Assembly (NCBI RefSeq): GCF_000003815.2
Contig: NC_049997.1
Span: forward strand, 12,763,534-12,827,533
DNA: 64,000 nucleotides
Direction of reading: 5' to 3'
Origin: Branchiostoma floridae
Lineage: Eukaryota; Chordata; Leptocardii; Amphioxiformes; Branchiostomatidae
Both the position numbers and the translations under genes were made by a program. Below the pieces are notes generated by a model, which was not told where the DNA came from, did no database searches, and was given only the letters and a program-made list of their open reading frames with translations. Within the stretch, counting starts at the first letter, position 1. Each line of letters begins with the position of its first letter. Shown here one piece after another: positions 25,501 through 40,500 of the stretch.

Positions 25501-28500
25501 CGTTTCCAAATTCATATCCAGTTGCTTGAGTATGTTAATACTAGTACTTGGAAAAAAAGTTAGAACAGGCGTTGCCTCAAAAGCCATCTTGTACAATTAT
25601 GCGCTACGCTTTATAGCGTTTTGTAGGATGAGCGTATTTTACATTCACTCGATATGCTGTATACACAGCATAGTGACTGTGTCACTTTTTTTGCCTACAG
25701 TTGGACAGTGTCCCGTACTGTCAGCCCCTACAAACGGAGCTGTGAGTGGCTCTAATACGTACGGAGCTACGCTTGTCTTCACCTGCAACACAGGATACAA
25801 CCTGGTCGGTTCTTCTACACTTTCCTGCCTGTCGAGCCTAACCTGGAGTGGAAGTCCACCAACATGTGCAAGTACGCGATGTTCAGAAACAAAATGAATA
25901 AGATACGTTTAGGCATCTAGATAAACATAGAATATTCTATAGATGAGGGAAGGCTTGCGCTTAGCTATGCATTTCTGCAGTGATATGAAATATGTATTAC
26001 TATTTTTTTTTTGGTGCTGATTCTAACAAAAAATACCATAACCGTAACTTATTGTACTTTGATGAAGGTCTTTCTTTATATATGACTTGGGCATTGGACC
26101 GAAATGACATTTCTAAATACGTAATTAATCTTTGTACTAGTTGTACAGTGCTCACTGCTGACAGCCCCTGACAACGGTGGAATGAATGGAGGCAATAACT
26201 ACCAAGACGTAGTGACATTTACCTGCAATATTGGATATGAACTCGTTGGAAGTTCAAGCGTAACCTGCCAGGCTGACGCTACATGGAGTGATAACGTCCC
26301 AACCTGCACACGTATGAGAGAAAATTTCTGTCTACTAAAACAGAAGAACTTTAAATGGCCAAGGATGATGATTAGCCACACATTTGGAAGGAAGACAGCA
26401 ATACCAATAAAAGAAATGAAAATTTAAAAAAAAAATCTGTCATTCCAAAAGGAGCCCATAGCTGCACTGTATGCCTCAGGATAGAGCTGCTGCCTGTAAT
26501 GACAGACCTGGATGTTTGTGAGAATAATCTAGTTTTCACAATAGAATGATATCGATATTCCATTAGTTCAGCTTTATTTTTATTGTACCAGGCGTGCAGT
26601 GCCCAGCGTTGCAGCCTCCTACCAATGGTGGCTCGAGTGGCAGCAACTACTACCAGGACGTGATGAGCTTCACCTGTGACTCGGGTTACGAACTTGATGG
26701 CTCGGCAACCATAACGTGCCAGGCAGACCGCACGTGGACTGACAGCGCTCCGAGTTGTCCGCGTAAGAATCAATTCTATTTTCAGTCTTGTTCAAAATAG
26801 TTGAAAAATCTTTACTACTTTCTTGGAATTGATCTATTCAGTTATCTATCAATAAATCGTTTTATCAGGCTAGTATATCACAATATGTCGTGGTTCGTAA
26901 TAGACAAGCAGTGCCAATGACCAGTCATCCTTTTTATAGTCCCTCAGAGTTATCTTCTATGTGGGGGATACAAGCTCAGTCCTGTTTGGTACCACATCCT
27001 TGTCAATGCAATGTCACCTACCAATGAAAGACAGAATCGGTCAGTACAGCCCTGGGGAAGATAGCAAAAGGATTATAGAACGTACTTGGTGTTGTTGTTT
27101 TGAAAGAACCATACTGTGATGTTATTCGTCCAGCACTGCACTTTCAAGCCTGTCGTACTTCAATTTTTAGGCGTACAGTGTCCACTGCTAGCAGCTCCTG
27201 ACAATGGTGGAATGTCTGGCGAGAATTACTACCAGGACGAGTTGACGTTCTGGTGTGATCTTGGATACGAGCTTGTTGGACCTTCCAGCATGACCTGCCA
27301 AGCTGACAGAACATGGAGTGATAACGTCCCAACATGCGCACGTATGAAACTTTAATTGTGTCTACTGAAACAGATGGAACTTCAGTGGCTGAGAATTATG
27401 ATCAGCTACTTATTTAGAAAGAAACAAACCAAAACTTTACTTACATTGTATGATGCAGGAGAGAACTATGATTTGTAATGACAGACCCAGGATATTTCTG
27501 AAAGTAATCAGATTATCAAAATAGTTTGAAGGATATTCCATTATTTCATATCCACCTGATTACTGGTTCCAGGCGTGCAGTGTCCAGCGTTGCAGCCTCC
27601 TACCAATGGTGGCTCGAGTGGCAGCAACTACTACCAGGACGTGATGAGCTTCACCTGTGACTCGGGTTACGAACTTGATGGCTCGGCAACCATAACGTGT
27701 CAGGCAGACCGCACGTGGACTGACAGCGCTCCGAGTTGTCCGCGTAAGAATCGATTTTATTTCAAGTTGAAACTTGTGAAAAGATTTTTTTAATTGATGC
27801 TATCTATTTATTTATCTTCATCAGGTAGGTAAGTTACTAGATGTCGTGTTGTTCTCTGTAGACAAGCAGTATCAATTGCCAGCCAACTTTTCCGTAGACC
27901 CTATTTTATCTGTGAGGGAGATACATGCATGTTTCAGACCACTTCCTTATCACTGTAGCGTCTTCTACCTTTGAGACACAGAATCTTCGTTGTTTCCAAG
28001 GGACCATAATATTTTGTTTTACATCCAGCAATGCACTTATAAACATGTCGTACTTCATGTTTAGCCATACAGTGCCCACTGCTAGCAGCTCCTGACAATG
28101 GTGAACAGTCTGGTGAGAATTACTACCAGGACGTGATGACGTTCTGGTGTGATCCTGGATACGAGATGGTTGGACTTCCCAGCTTGACCTGCCAAGCAGA
28201 CAGAACATGGACTGGGAACGTCCCAACATGCACACGTAAGACAGAAGTGTTCTGTCTAAAATAATCCGATACAGATAACTAGATAGTTACGTCAATGATG
28301 ACAATATTTTCATGTTGAATCAGTTTTCCCCTGTGAAAGTCGGTACTGTTTATCAGTTACACATGTTGTAAATATAACCATGTTGAATGTGGTGCAATAG
28401 AACTCTTGACTGTATGAGAGTCTCTTAAAAGGCATATAATGCAAGGGAAATGTAGATAACAGCAATGGAAAAAGTATTTCGGTATATTTGTATAGTCTGA

Positions 28501-31500
28501 TTACAACCTCTTTCCAAGATACTGTTTTGTCACGTCTAAAGCTTTTAATAATATGTATTCCAGGTGTGCAGTGTCCAGTGTTGTCGTCTCCTGTAAATGG
28601 CATTTCCAGTGGCTCCAACTTCTACCAGGACGTGGTGACGTCTACATGTGACCGAGGTTATGATCTGATCGGAGATTCCAGTTCTACTTGTCAGGCAGAC
28701 CGAACATGGAGCAGTAACGCCCCATCATGTAACGGTGGGATACAATAGATATAGAGGAATCCAGTTTTACAAATGTATTTTAGTTGATGAGATGACTGTA
28801 GAAGGATTTCTGTTAGAATGTTAGTAATACGCCACGTCTCATCGTTAGTTTTGAATTGCTTTGTGAAACTTGCAATTATTTTGAAATATAACTTGTTATG
28901 AGATGTTCTTGTTTTTCATACCTACTCTCCCCCCCCCCCCCCCCACACACACGCAGCTCTCTTACATACACACGCATCTATCCTTTTTCTACTGGATTTG
29001 AGCATCCGATTAACTGTACTTTCCTGCTGGTAGCTGATTGTAAATGAACTTTGTATGTTGCTTGTACAATATTGTGTGGCTGCGCAAGGAATTTACAAAC
29101 TTTTCGCCAGAGTCCGGTCTCCAGACAAAACTGTCTGGAAAAGGTCGCGTATATATAAGTGCATTGATTTTTAGCATCATTGGTCAATTGTCTGAAAATC
29201 CTGTCCATTGTTGTATTCTAAATGTATCAATGTACTTGCTGTAACGTGAACGCCCTGTTCCTTGTTGCCTGCATGCAGATATTGACGAATGTTCAGCTGC
29301 AAATGGTGGCTGTGACCATGTATGCAGCAACACAATGGGAAGCTTCGAGTGTTTCTGTGTGACAGGCTTCAACTTGAACGTAGATAGCTACACATGTGAT
29401 GGTAAGAAGCAAAACATTCGTATTTTACAAACGGCAAGATATCATGTATATAGTGCTATGTACTCGTAAGTCTCAAATCAGTGTTGAAGACTATGGTTTT
29501 AGCTGTGATGTCTTACAGCTATTTTATTTTCAATCTTTTTTAATCATGAAAGGCATGTTAAGGTGGGAAAATACTTGTCTTGTAGACAATGCCTAACCTT
29601 TATAAGTTGTCCGTTTACATTTTACAGACGTGAATGAATGCAACGTTGGAAATGACGGCTGTCAGCAAAACTGCAACAACATCATCGGGAGTTACTGGTG
29701 CTCTTGTGGGACTGGCTACAGGTTAAATAGCGACAGTCGCACTTGTGCTGGTGAGACTCTGCATTAAATATTACGAAGGATTTAGTATTTCATAAATACG
29801 TGTAAAATTTATGCCCATTTGCCTGCAACTAAGAAGGCTATTTGCCGTGTTACAAGCCGGACAAACGGCTAGGAACCCATCAAAGGTCTTGCTATTGAAC
29901 CATATACCGTGTCACTAGACAATTGATAATCGAAAAAAACAAAAAATAAAAAAAAAAACACCTTCTCAGCAACATTTTAAATGCAAGCACGATAATATTT
30001 CAGTATGTTTGTCATCTTTTGTTAAATGCAGATGTGGACGAATGTTCGGGTGCCAACGGTGGCTGTGCCCAGACCTGTACCAACACCATAAGCAGCTTCT
30101 ATTGTTCCTGTGGAAATGGCTATAGTTTGAATGCCAACGGGTATTTTTGTGACGGTGAGTAAATTTCATATCATGCACCAAATAGTTCTGTGCTGCAAGG
30201 GCCAAAACGTCTGTCACTTCGTTCCGGACACAAAAGCTATATATGCACCATCCCAAAATCACGACTATAGGCCAACACCTACCAACAAAATATCATCGAA
30301 AACCTACAAGGTACGCCGTTCAGACGTCCACAGACAGACAAACAGTCACACGTACTCGAAAATATAGCCTTTTATATCAAATGTAATCAAACGGTATATA
30401 AAGACAATGGCTGCATCATAAAAGCACCCAATAAACGAAGCTCGCGCAAACACTCGTCGGTTCTGACTGTTCTGTACACATGAGGTCTAAATATGGCTTA
30501 GAAAATAAACAAAATAGCAACTATTCAAGACATTTTACTAATTTAGACATAGCAGATAAGACGTGGGGGTTTGACTGCACATAAAAAGTAAAGGATATAT
30601 TCAATTAAACTCATGTTTGTTGATTCACATTTTTTACTTCACAATCTTTTTCTGCCTGCTGAATGAAAGTACGTTGGGTTAAAATGTTTTCGTTCGATTT
30701 TGTACTTGTTGTCAATAGAAACAAAGTACAGTTCTCGTGGCTTAACCAAAGAAAATTAAAACATATCTCTGATTTTGTACAGACATCGACGAATGCTCCA
30801 TTGGAAATGGTGGTTGTGAGCAAACCTGCACCAATCTTATCGGAAGTTTCCAGTGCTCGTGCCAAAATGGGTACAGTCTGAATAGTGACGGATTTACTTG
30901 TGACGGTATGTTTCTTTGTTATTCCTTTTTATTTGTTGATCACAATAAAATATTACAGCAATCTATATTCATACGCGTTTCATACAGAACCGTACATGAA
31001 GCAATGTTTCAACATAAAAAAAATACATTTACCAACGTGTCAGCTATTATACTACAGCATTTCTCAGGATAGATGTAAACAAGATTAATTTAAAATATCG
31101 GTTTAGGCAAAGTTTCGTTTGCTCCATGAAAAATTTTCATCTACATCTTTAAATCAAAAGCCAATGATAGAGCAGCTTGTGCAGTTTTGTGAAGATGAGA
31201 ATCGCCATATTTAGAGCTATATCTATATTCTGAATAAAAATTCAGATACTGCATGTTTAGGTTTCAATCCTACGACGTCACAAGTATACATCTGATTTTA
31301 TTTATCAATCAATACAGACGTGGATGAATGCACCTCTACAAACGGTGGCTGTGAGCAGACATGTACGAACTGCATCGGGAGTTTTCAATGTTCCTGTGGG
31401 GCTGGCTACAGCATAAACAGTAATGGCTTTACTTGTGACGGTATGTATTTCTGTTTTGGTACATGTACGTTCTGTTTCGCAAATTCTACATGTAATGCTA

Positions 31501-34500
31501 TGCTATATTATGATTTCAGTTAAAAGGTACATTATACATTGTGAGTGTGTCATTAGCTTTTTACCAATAGTGAAATCTAACCGAAGGAAGTCTTTCCACA
31601 TTCACCACCGTATCAAAATCCGTTGTCTTCGTCATTATCATAGCCACCATCATTATTATATTACTGTTGTCATTATCATGATGCTTGTACTATGCTTTAC
31701 TAGTCTCCATGTCTAGACGTAAAACGAACGGTGACGATATGTATGTAGCAAGTTATAGTCTGACATTTCCCGCTACTAACGCCTTGTACGTGCCCCCTAT
31801 TTTTCACCACAGATGTAGATGAGTGTGCCTTTGCTAATGGTGGTTGTGAGCAGCATTGCACGAACAACCTCGGGAGTTTTGATTGTTCCTGCTCCACCGG
31901 GTACAGATTGAATAGCGATGGCATGGCTTGTGATGGTAAGCTATGGCCGTCATTTTGATAAAGGCATTTTCTAGACTAACAAGCCACAAATGCTGTGTAA
32001 AATAGGACATATGTCGCTTACAATTATTTTGTATATGGATTGATATGTAACATTCAATGGTCTCTTATTAATCCTTGCATCTGTTGATGCATTTTTGTAC
32101 TCATAATAGCATATTGTTATTTAACATACAGACATGAATGAGTGCGACACTGCAAATGGTGGCTGTGACCAGACTTGTACCAACTCCGTTGGAAGTTTCC
32201 AGTGTTCATGTGGAATTGGCTACACCTTAAACGGCGATTGGTTTTCCTGTGATGGTGAGGAATATCTTTCTTACTTTTGTTTATTTTTGTTTCTTATTTA
32301 CTCAAGTTAGTAAATCATCTTTATTAGTATTGCTGTTTTCTTTACTGTTAATATTTTTTGTTTAGATGTCGACGAATGCCACACAGCAAATGGCGGCTGT
32401 GAGCAGACGTGTAGCAACACCATTGGAAGTTTTCAGTGCGTCTGTGACAATGGTTACGTATTGAATGAAGACGGTTTCGCGTGTAATGGTATGTAATGTG
32501 ACGTTGGGTTTCAACGTGTACAATTGTTTTATAGCTTCTTTTATTTCCTCCCAGCTAAACCGTCAGTGATTTGTGGTATTAAGGGTCCAGTTTGGCCTAA
32601 TGAATATCAGCTTATTACAAAGTAAAGAAAACAATATGTAGGAACGAAAAACGGGAAAAGTCGGGTCCACGGAAAAGAGCATGATTTACAATGTGTATGA
32701 AATAGTGTTTATGCATTGCCCTTCAAATGGTTTAACGTATGCCATTTTTTGCATACACGTGACGCAATGACCATTCAGAATATTAAAAAAAATGTGTTAT
32801 TTTCTTTTTATTCAAGATATCGATGAATGTGACACTGCGAATGGCGGCTGCGGTCAGATTTGCAACAACAGCATCGGTAGTTTTGAGTGCCTCTGTCATT
32901 CTGGCTACATCCTGAATATCGACGGGTTCGCCTGCGATGGTTTGTATAATTTTATAATATGTACACAATGTAAAATCATAAATTATTGCTCCATACTATC
33001 ATCCAAGGTTACATAATCGATTAAGTTGTTTAATTTTTTTGCTGTTAGATATTGATGAATGTGAGACAGCAAACGGAGGCTGTGGGCAGTTCTGTACCAA
33101 CACCATTGGTGGCTTCAACTGCTCCTGTGCGACTGGGTATAACATTAGTACGGACCAGTTCGCCTGTAACGGTAAGGGCTTTGAAAATTTCTAAGTAATC
33201 ACAAGCTTCTATTTCGACATGTTGAAAATGGTACCATCGCGTAGGGTTGAGATCTCGGAACTCTGTTTTTCAATGTTACCTCGCTTCTTGCATCCTTTCA
33301 GGGATAACATAAATGTTTTTCTAACAATAGTATGTATTTTTGGTCATCAAACGGGTTTGCCAGTGGAATAGCCTTCAATAGACTTAAAAGACAATAAATG
33401 TAATAGACATGCACACATCACATCACATGACATGCGTAGTGGTTAAAGAGATACTACTAAAACAATTTACTGTTTCTGTACATATTTTATCCTACAGGGT
33501 TTGATCCCATGTCACGTCTGACTTGTCTGTCCACAACAACAACCACCATCTCTGTAAGCTGGGTGAAGCCAGTTGCTCACATTATGGGTTACAGTGTTCT
33601 GTACATCCCTGTATCCGGTAAGTTCTTCCGTTTCCCTCCATTTACAATTCTCCTTTCTTAATTTTGCGTTTACGAATTATGGCAAAGGTTTGCTATAGTT
33701 GCGAATAATGGTTATTTTTGTATGATTATTTGTGTATAGAATTCAGCAAAGACAATACATGTATGTATTTTTTTTTTTTATTCAAACTTTATTCAGTATA
33801 AAACAAAGAAGTACATACATTAACATGAGATATAACAACACTGGGTGAGAGAGTAGGGTAACAATCGTTGATCTGTGATTGAATTAACAGGTGTATCTAA
33901 GGGATATCTATCATTGGCATATTGACAATTTTTGCTTTAAAGTACTTCAAGTTTGGTTTCAAATTTTTCAAAAAACAGGTGTAAATTACATATTTGGCAA
34001 TAAGGATACAATGTAAAAGCTTGTTGTCTCTATATGTTTCAGATATTCCATATATAATTAGATTCTCATTAATGTTCAAGTCTTGCTGTGTTTTGATTTT
34101 CCACCATGTACAAAAATATTTCCAGAATAATACAACTTCATGACAATGTAAGAAGAGATGCTCAATAGTATGTTTTTCATTACAATTATTGCATTTGTTA
34201 TTTTGTATGATGTTAACTTTTTGTAGCCAGCTGTTTGTCGCAAGATACCGATGTAGAATTTTATACTGAAAACATTGTAATTTCGTGTCTTTTGTTACTA
34301 CAAATGCATTGGTATATGCCCTTTCAATGCTACCACTTCCTATTTTTTGTAACATGTTCTTCTCTTGACTTGGTGTTACAAATTGTTTCTGTATTAGTAT
34401 GTCATAAATCTGCTTGCATGTTATCTGTAGAGGGTCTATCTGATCTGTATAATGTATGATGTTTTCAGGATTACATTTTCCTCTATCTTTTTAACAACTT

Positions 34501-37500
34501 CCTTCCATTTCTGAGGTATAGCTGCTTTAAGGGCGTGGTATTTTAATGCATGACATGAGTTGATTTCTATCCCATATCTGTTGTGTAGATCAATCATACT
34601 ATAGAAAGTGCCATCATTTTGTAACAAATCATTGAGGTGTATAATGCCTGCATTAAACCATGCTTTATAAAATACAGATGTGTTTCCTATTACAATATAT
34701 CTATTATTCCATACTATTTGAGAGCAGATCTGTGTGTGTGACAATGGTTCGTGGTGTATAACTGTTTCCCAAGCTGATACAACATCTTTATAGAACAGTG
34801 GGAGGTTGGACAAGTCTAGCAACATTGATGAAAAATTACATTTGACTAATAGAAAACCTCCCCATTTTGAGAAGAGGCTTTCTTTTTCCCTTAGTTAGTG
34901 GGTCTGTAATAAGCCTTCTTACCCATGTTGCCTTTATTGCTTTATTCTTGGTGACAAAATTTACCATCTTTAGTCCTCCTTGGGATATTTTTCCAATCAA
35001 AGTTTTCATTTTAACCTTGGGGGGTTTACTTTGCCACACATAATGAAATATATAATCATTTACTTGTTTTAGAAAGGTTGGTGGTGCATGTAAGACTGAA
35101 CAATTATAAACAAGCTTGGAAATGCCTAGTGTCTTGATGATTAAAATTCTGCCTATAATAGTAAGATTTCTACTTTTCCATACATTGCATAAAGTTTTTT
35201 CATCTTAACAAAGTTGTTGTCAAAATCCTTATTGTAGCATATATCTTTATTGTGTCCAAAATGTGTGCCTAGGGCTTTTATGGGTGTGCATGGCCAGCGT
35301 GTTGGTAGTGGTTTGTCTTCTCTATTTTTGTTAGGACCCACCCACAGAGCATCAGTTTTCTTAGGGTTTAGTTCTAGTCCACTACATCTTTTAAACAAGT
35401 GTAAAGTATCTAGAAGTCTGCCTGCAGAGTCCACATCTGCTAGAAGGGCAGTCATATCATCTGCATACATGGATATTTTGTGAGTTTTGCCATAAACCTC
35501 TAGTCCTCGAATATTAGAGTCAGATCTGATTTTGCAGGCTAGTACTTCTAGCCCAATAATGAATAGAGTGGAGGATAGGGGGTCGCCCTGTCTCACACCT
35601 CTCTGTACATTGAACCATGGGGAACTGTAACCATTATTAACCACGCAACTTTTTATGTTATTATATAGAAGCTTCACCCATCCAATCATGTCTTCACCAA
35701 AGTTCATAGTTTTCAGTGCTTTGATTATAAATGATATTTCAACACTGTCGTAGGCTTTTTTAAAATCTAAAAACAATATCAATCCTGCGTTGCTTTCTTT
35801 TTCACAAAACTCTATAGTATCCCATATGCGTCTTATATTGCTACCTATGTATCTTTGTTTTATAAAGCCGGTCTGATCTTCGTGTATTATGACTGGAAGT
35901 AGGGGTTCTATTCGTAATGTAAGTGCCTTGCTTATAATTTTGTAATCAACATTGAGTAAGCTAATTGGTCGCCAATTATCCAATGTACTTAGATCTGTTT
36001 CTTTTTTTGGAATGAGTCTTATAACTCCCCGTCTTTGGGATATTGGTAAAAGACCGGTAACGAAAGCGTGGTTGGTAGCATTAGTAAGATAATGTTTTAT
36101 TAACTCCCAAAAGTTTGAATAGAACTCAGCTGTGATTCCATCACTTCCTGGTGCCTTATTTTTATTCTTGTGGAGATGCTCTAGTGCTTTTTTAAGTTCA
36201 AATTCACTAATCTTCCCTTCACAACTAAACTTATCATCCTCATTTAGTCTTTTAATTTCCTTGTTATTAAAGAAACAGTCAAATTCCTTCTTATCTGGGT
36301 CACATTCACCAGCAGTGTATAGTTTTTGGTAGTACTCTGCTTCTTTATTTATAATTTCTTTGGGGTCTGTTATCATGGATCCATCCTCTGACATAAGTGA
36401 GGTAATGACTTTTTCTTGAAAATTTCGCTTCTCTAAGTTGAAGAAGTATTTTGTGCTTTTTTCACCTTCTTCATACCATTTACACCTGCTTCTTATTATT
36501 GCCCCTCTGGTTTTCATATTTTGTATGTTGTCTAATTGTTGTTTTATTTCATCTATTAGAATTTGGTTATTCTGATCAATATTTTCATCATTTTCTTTAA
36601 TTAGATAGTTGAGTCTATTTTCTAATTCTTGTTCTTCATTTCTTCTGGATTGTGCTTTTCTCTTTGAATATCTTATGCAGAAAGTTCTGATCTCCATTTT
36701 TAAGACTTCCCATTTTAGGCTAGGGTCGTGAATATCTTTAAGTTTTCCTTCTATGTTTGAAAGAAGATCCGTCATATCTTTAATGAATTTTTCTTCTGAA
36801 AGTAAAGAATTATTAAAACGCCAAAAGCCTGGCCCTCTTTTTTGGTTTATGTGTTTTCTACCGTTANNNNNNNNNNNNNNNNNNNNNNNNNNNNNNNNNN
36901 NNNNNNNNNNNNNNNNNNNNNNNNNNNNNNNNNNNNNNNNNNNNNNNNNNNNNNNNNNNNNNNNNNNNNNNNNNNNNNNNNNNNNNNNNNNNNNNNNNNN
37001 NNNNNNNNNNNNNNNNNNNNNNNNNNNNNNNNNNNNNNNNNNNNNNNNNNNNNNNNNNNNNNNNNNNNNNNNNNNGCTTTGTCCTTCTGATTTATAGGCC
37101 TTCACCTATTTTGTCCATCTGTGTGAGAGATACATTGCAATCACCACCAACTATGATTGTTCCATTTGCATGTTCTTGTAACAGGTTATTTATCTTAGTA
37201 AAAAATATTTCTTGCTCTTTTGCCTTGTTCGGTGAGTATAAATTTGTTAGACATAAGTCTGAGTCATTCATTTTGGTGTTTGCAATTATGTATCTTCCAC
37301 CTTCATCAGTTTCTCTGTTTTCAATTTCAATACTTAACTTTGGGTTGAAGAGTATCATAACTCCCTTGCTATGTGATGAGCCATGGCTGTACAGTACTTG
37401 CCCTCCCCATTCTGTTGACCATTGTTTCTCATTTTCTTTGACTGAAAATGTTTCCTGTAGAAAAGCTATATCTATATTTTTGTCGTGTATCCACCTGAAT

Positions 37501-40500
37501 ATTTTCCTTCTTTTGAATTGATTATTTATCCCTCTTACATTTAGTGTTATGAATGTTATTTGAGTATTATCCATTTTGTTTGCAGTAGGTATCTTTCCTT
37601 CCCCCATTCTCTCTTTAACTTGTTAGGTCTGAGTCAACAGTTGTGTAGGTACAATAACACAAATACATTGTAAAACGAGTAATTATATCTAATGATAATA
37701 ATAAATCACAGTATGTATGACGTCTCCTCTCTCCACTAGTTTCCTGTATGTAGAGTGATTTATTGTCCTAGATTTTCTTTAATTATGTTACAAAAGCTGT
37801 CATGTACAGTACAAGTATCTTCTACATTTGTTGTACAATAAAGTTATGATATTTTTCTTTTGGCCACTGATTAGCAAAGTTAGTCATTTTATCAACATTT
37901 TTTTCCTGCTCAGGATTCTCCCAGTCGTCATTGATGACATCGTTCCGAAGTCGTAACGACACCAATGCTACAATATCCGGCTTGTTCAGCGGGGTGCAGT
38001 ATTCCCTCACGGTTCTTAGCTTTGGACTGTGGAATGACAGCGCTAACGCTGATGTAGAGTGTACAACTGGTAATTATGCTATTTTATTATGTAGAAAAAC
38101 TTTAGACCAACAGTTATGAATGTTTCATGAATTAGTTACTAATTATCTAATTGGATGCTCGTCAAATATGAATTATAATTGAAAGAAAGGTAGCAACCCT
38201 TGGAATGCACTACCAATACGTTATGTTAGATTAAAACATTGCCAAACATTGATGTTGCTTATCTCAAGGAATGTATGTCCAAAATCATCTTAATTGTTTT
38301 TACAAAAGTCAGCAACTATTTTTGTCTCAACGTATGAACTACAGTAACCACCTATTTCAAATTCAGACCTGCCACCTCCCATGAACTTCACCTTCAGCGA
38401 CGTCACCGAGAATTCAGCCATTTTCCATTGGCAAAAGCCTGTCAGGGCTCAAGTGGTTGCGTACAGGGTGTGGCTAATAGACAAGGAAACAGCACTCACA
38501 GTTTCCACACAGTATCTGCTTGACTCAGCGACTTCGACCGCTTTCACGTATCTAACTCCGGCTGCAGAGTACGTGGTGGCAATAACATGCATCAGTCCCT
38601 CCGTCGAGGGACCGCAAGCAAGCGTAACCATCATAACAGGTAAAAACTCAATGTCTCATATTAATCTTGCATACATTTCCATATTGCTTATGAAATTCTG
38701 TTCTAATTGGTAACCTCTACACGTCCACTTTTCTAGGATGACTGCCTTAACGTTTTTCTGTAATACAAATATTACATTCAACACATTTGCATCGCTCATG
38801 AGATTCTATTACAATTGGTAACGTCTACTACTTTTCAAGACGAGTTGTAATCAAAGCCACAGTAAAGCTGCATTGCACAGCTAATGGCTACTTGAAAAAC
38901 GTGAACAAATTTTGCTTCACCTCAATTGAGGATGACTTCGTTACCTTTTTATACTGATACATGTACGACGCCATATTTTACATTTAAATTGCAGATACGG
39001 ATCCTCCACGCCAGCTGTCAGTGGACGACATTGGGTACAGCAGCCTGGCGCTGTCCTGGATCCCACCAGTGGCTAAGCTGTCGGAATACCAGTTGACCTA
39101 CAGCAGCGCAGAGCAAAGTAGAAAACGAAGAGCACTCAGTTCTGTCACCCTTCCTGGAGACATCAGTAACTATTGGCTACATGGACTTGTCCCTGCAACT
39201 CAATACACCATCAGCTTGACGGCGGTTAGTCGGTTTGGAAGGAGCGGGATAATTGACCTGATGGCTACCACAGGTACGTTTATGTGTTTAAGCCTAAAGA
39301 CATTTCAAAATTTTCTTTACTTTTGCCCGTCTATAAAGTTTTCATGTCGAGGAAAGAGAAAGGACGAACATCTACTATCGAGTTAAATGATTGTTTTAAC
39401 AACATGCAGTATGTTGCTTTTTTCAGAGTAGCATGAAATATTTTTAACGTTACTACTCAAGAAATTTCTTTCATAATTATCTACATTATTTAACTCATTT
39501 AAGAAGACTCATGGTCAACATTCACTATTTCCGGTTATCAAGGTTCTTAACAACCGAGAACAATTTCCTGCCGACGTTTCGATAGATCGTCTCCACCATT
39601 CCTGAGGACAATACTGAATGCAATATTGCTTTCCATCACTAATTCTAGAAGTAGAACTGATCAGCATTACCCTAAGAAAGGTAACATTAGGACTACCAAA
39701 AATTTAGCAGGTATAAACTTAATACCAGGTGTATTGCATACGTCGGTGAAACTATTCACGGATTTATTACTTTGTAATGTAAAGGTACGGACCCACCGAC
39801 TGAGTTGAAAGTTGAGACCGCCTCCTCCAGCTGGCTGCACGTGGTATGGACTCCGACTGTCGCAAATGTCATATCCTATGATCTCACGGTAACTGATGCT
39901 ACAAGTCAGGAAAAGATACATTTTAGGTAAGCTTTCAGCCATTTTGCAATATGATATACGTTGTAACCTCTGTCATGATTCTTATACCAAGATGGACTTT
40001 TTTAAAAATACAACTATGCATTCTGTCTGTAGTTGATCATTTAAAGTTCTTTTGTCCAAATTAAAGCCATATGAAACCAACACATAGTTTTATAAAGTCA
40101 TCAGCAGATCGCTAAGCGTAAGGCAGCAGGTGCTGTCCAGTTAGTTTATACAATTTATTGCGTACCTGGATGTCTAATCTTCATCAGCATACATCATTAT
40201 TGGTTTAGAAGTACTAATAAGCCTTGTGTTTCGTTACAGCATTTCCCCTGCCGAAATGCAGCTCAACATAACGGAACTCTTCCCAACGACGAAGTACATC
40301 ATCCGGATTGAAGCCGTCAGCATGTACGGACGTAGTGTGGAAGTTATGTGCTTTGGTACCACCGGTATGTTAATAACCCATTTTAAACATCTCATGTACT
40401 GTATTCATTATGGAATTGTTCACATTCAACGGGTGATTTAATAATTCTGTCAGGGAAAAAATTTCTATCAATAAGTATCTCAATAGATACTCTGTTACCA

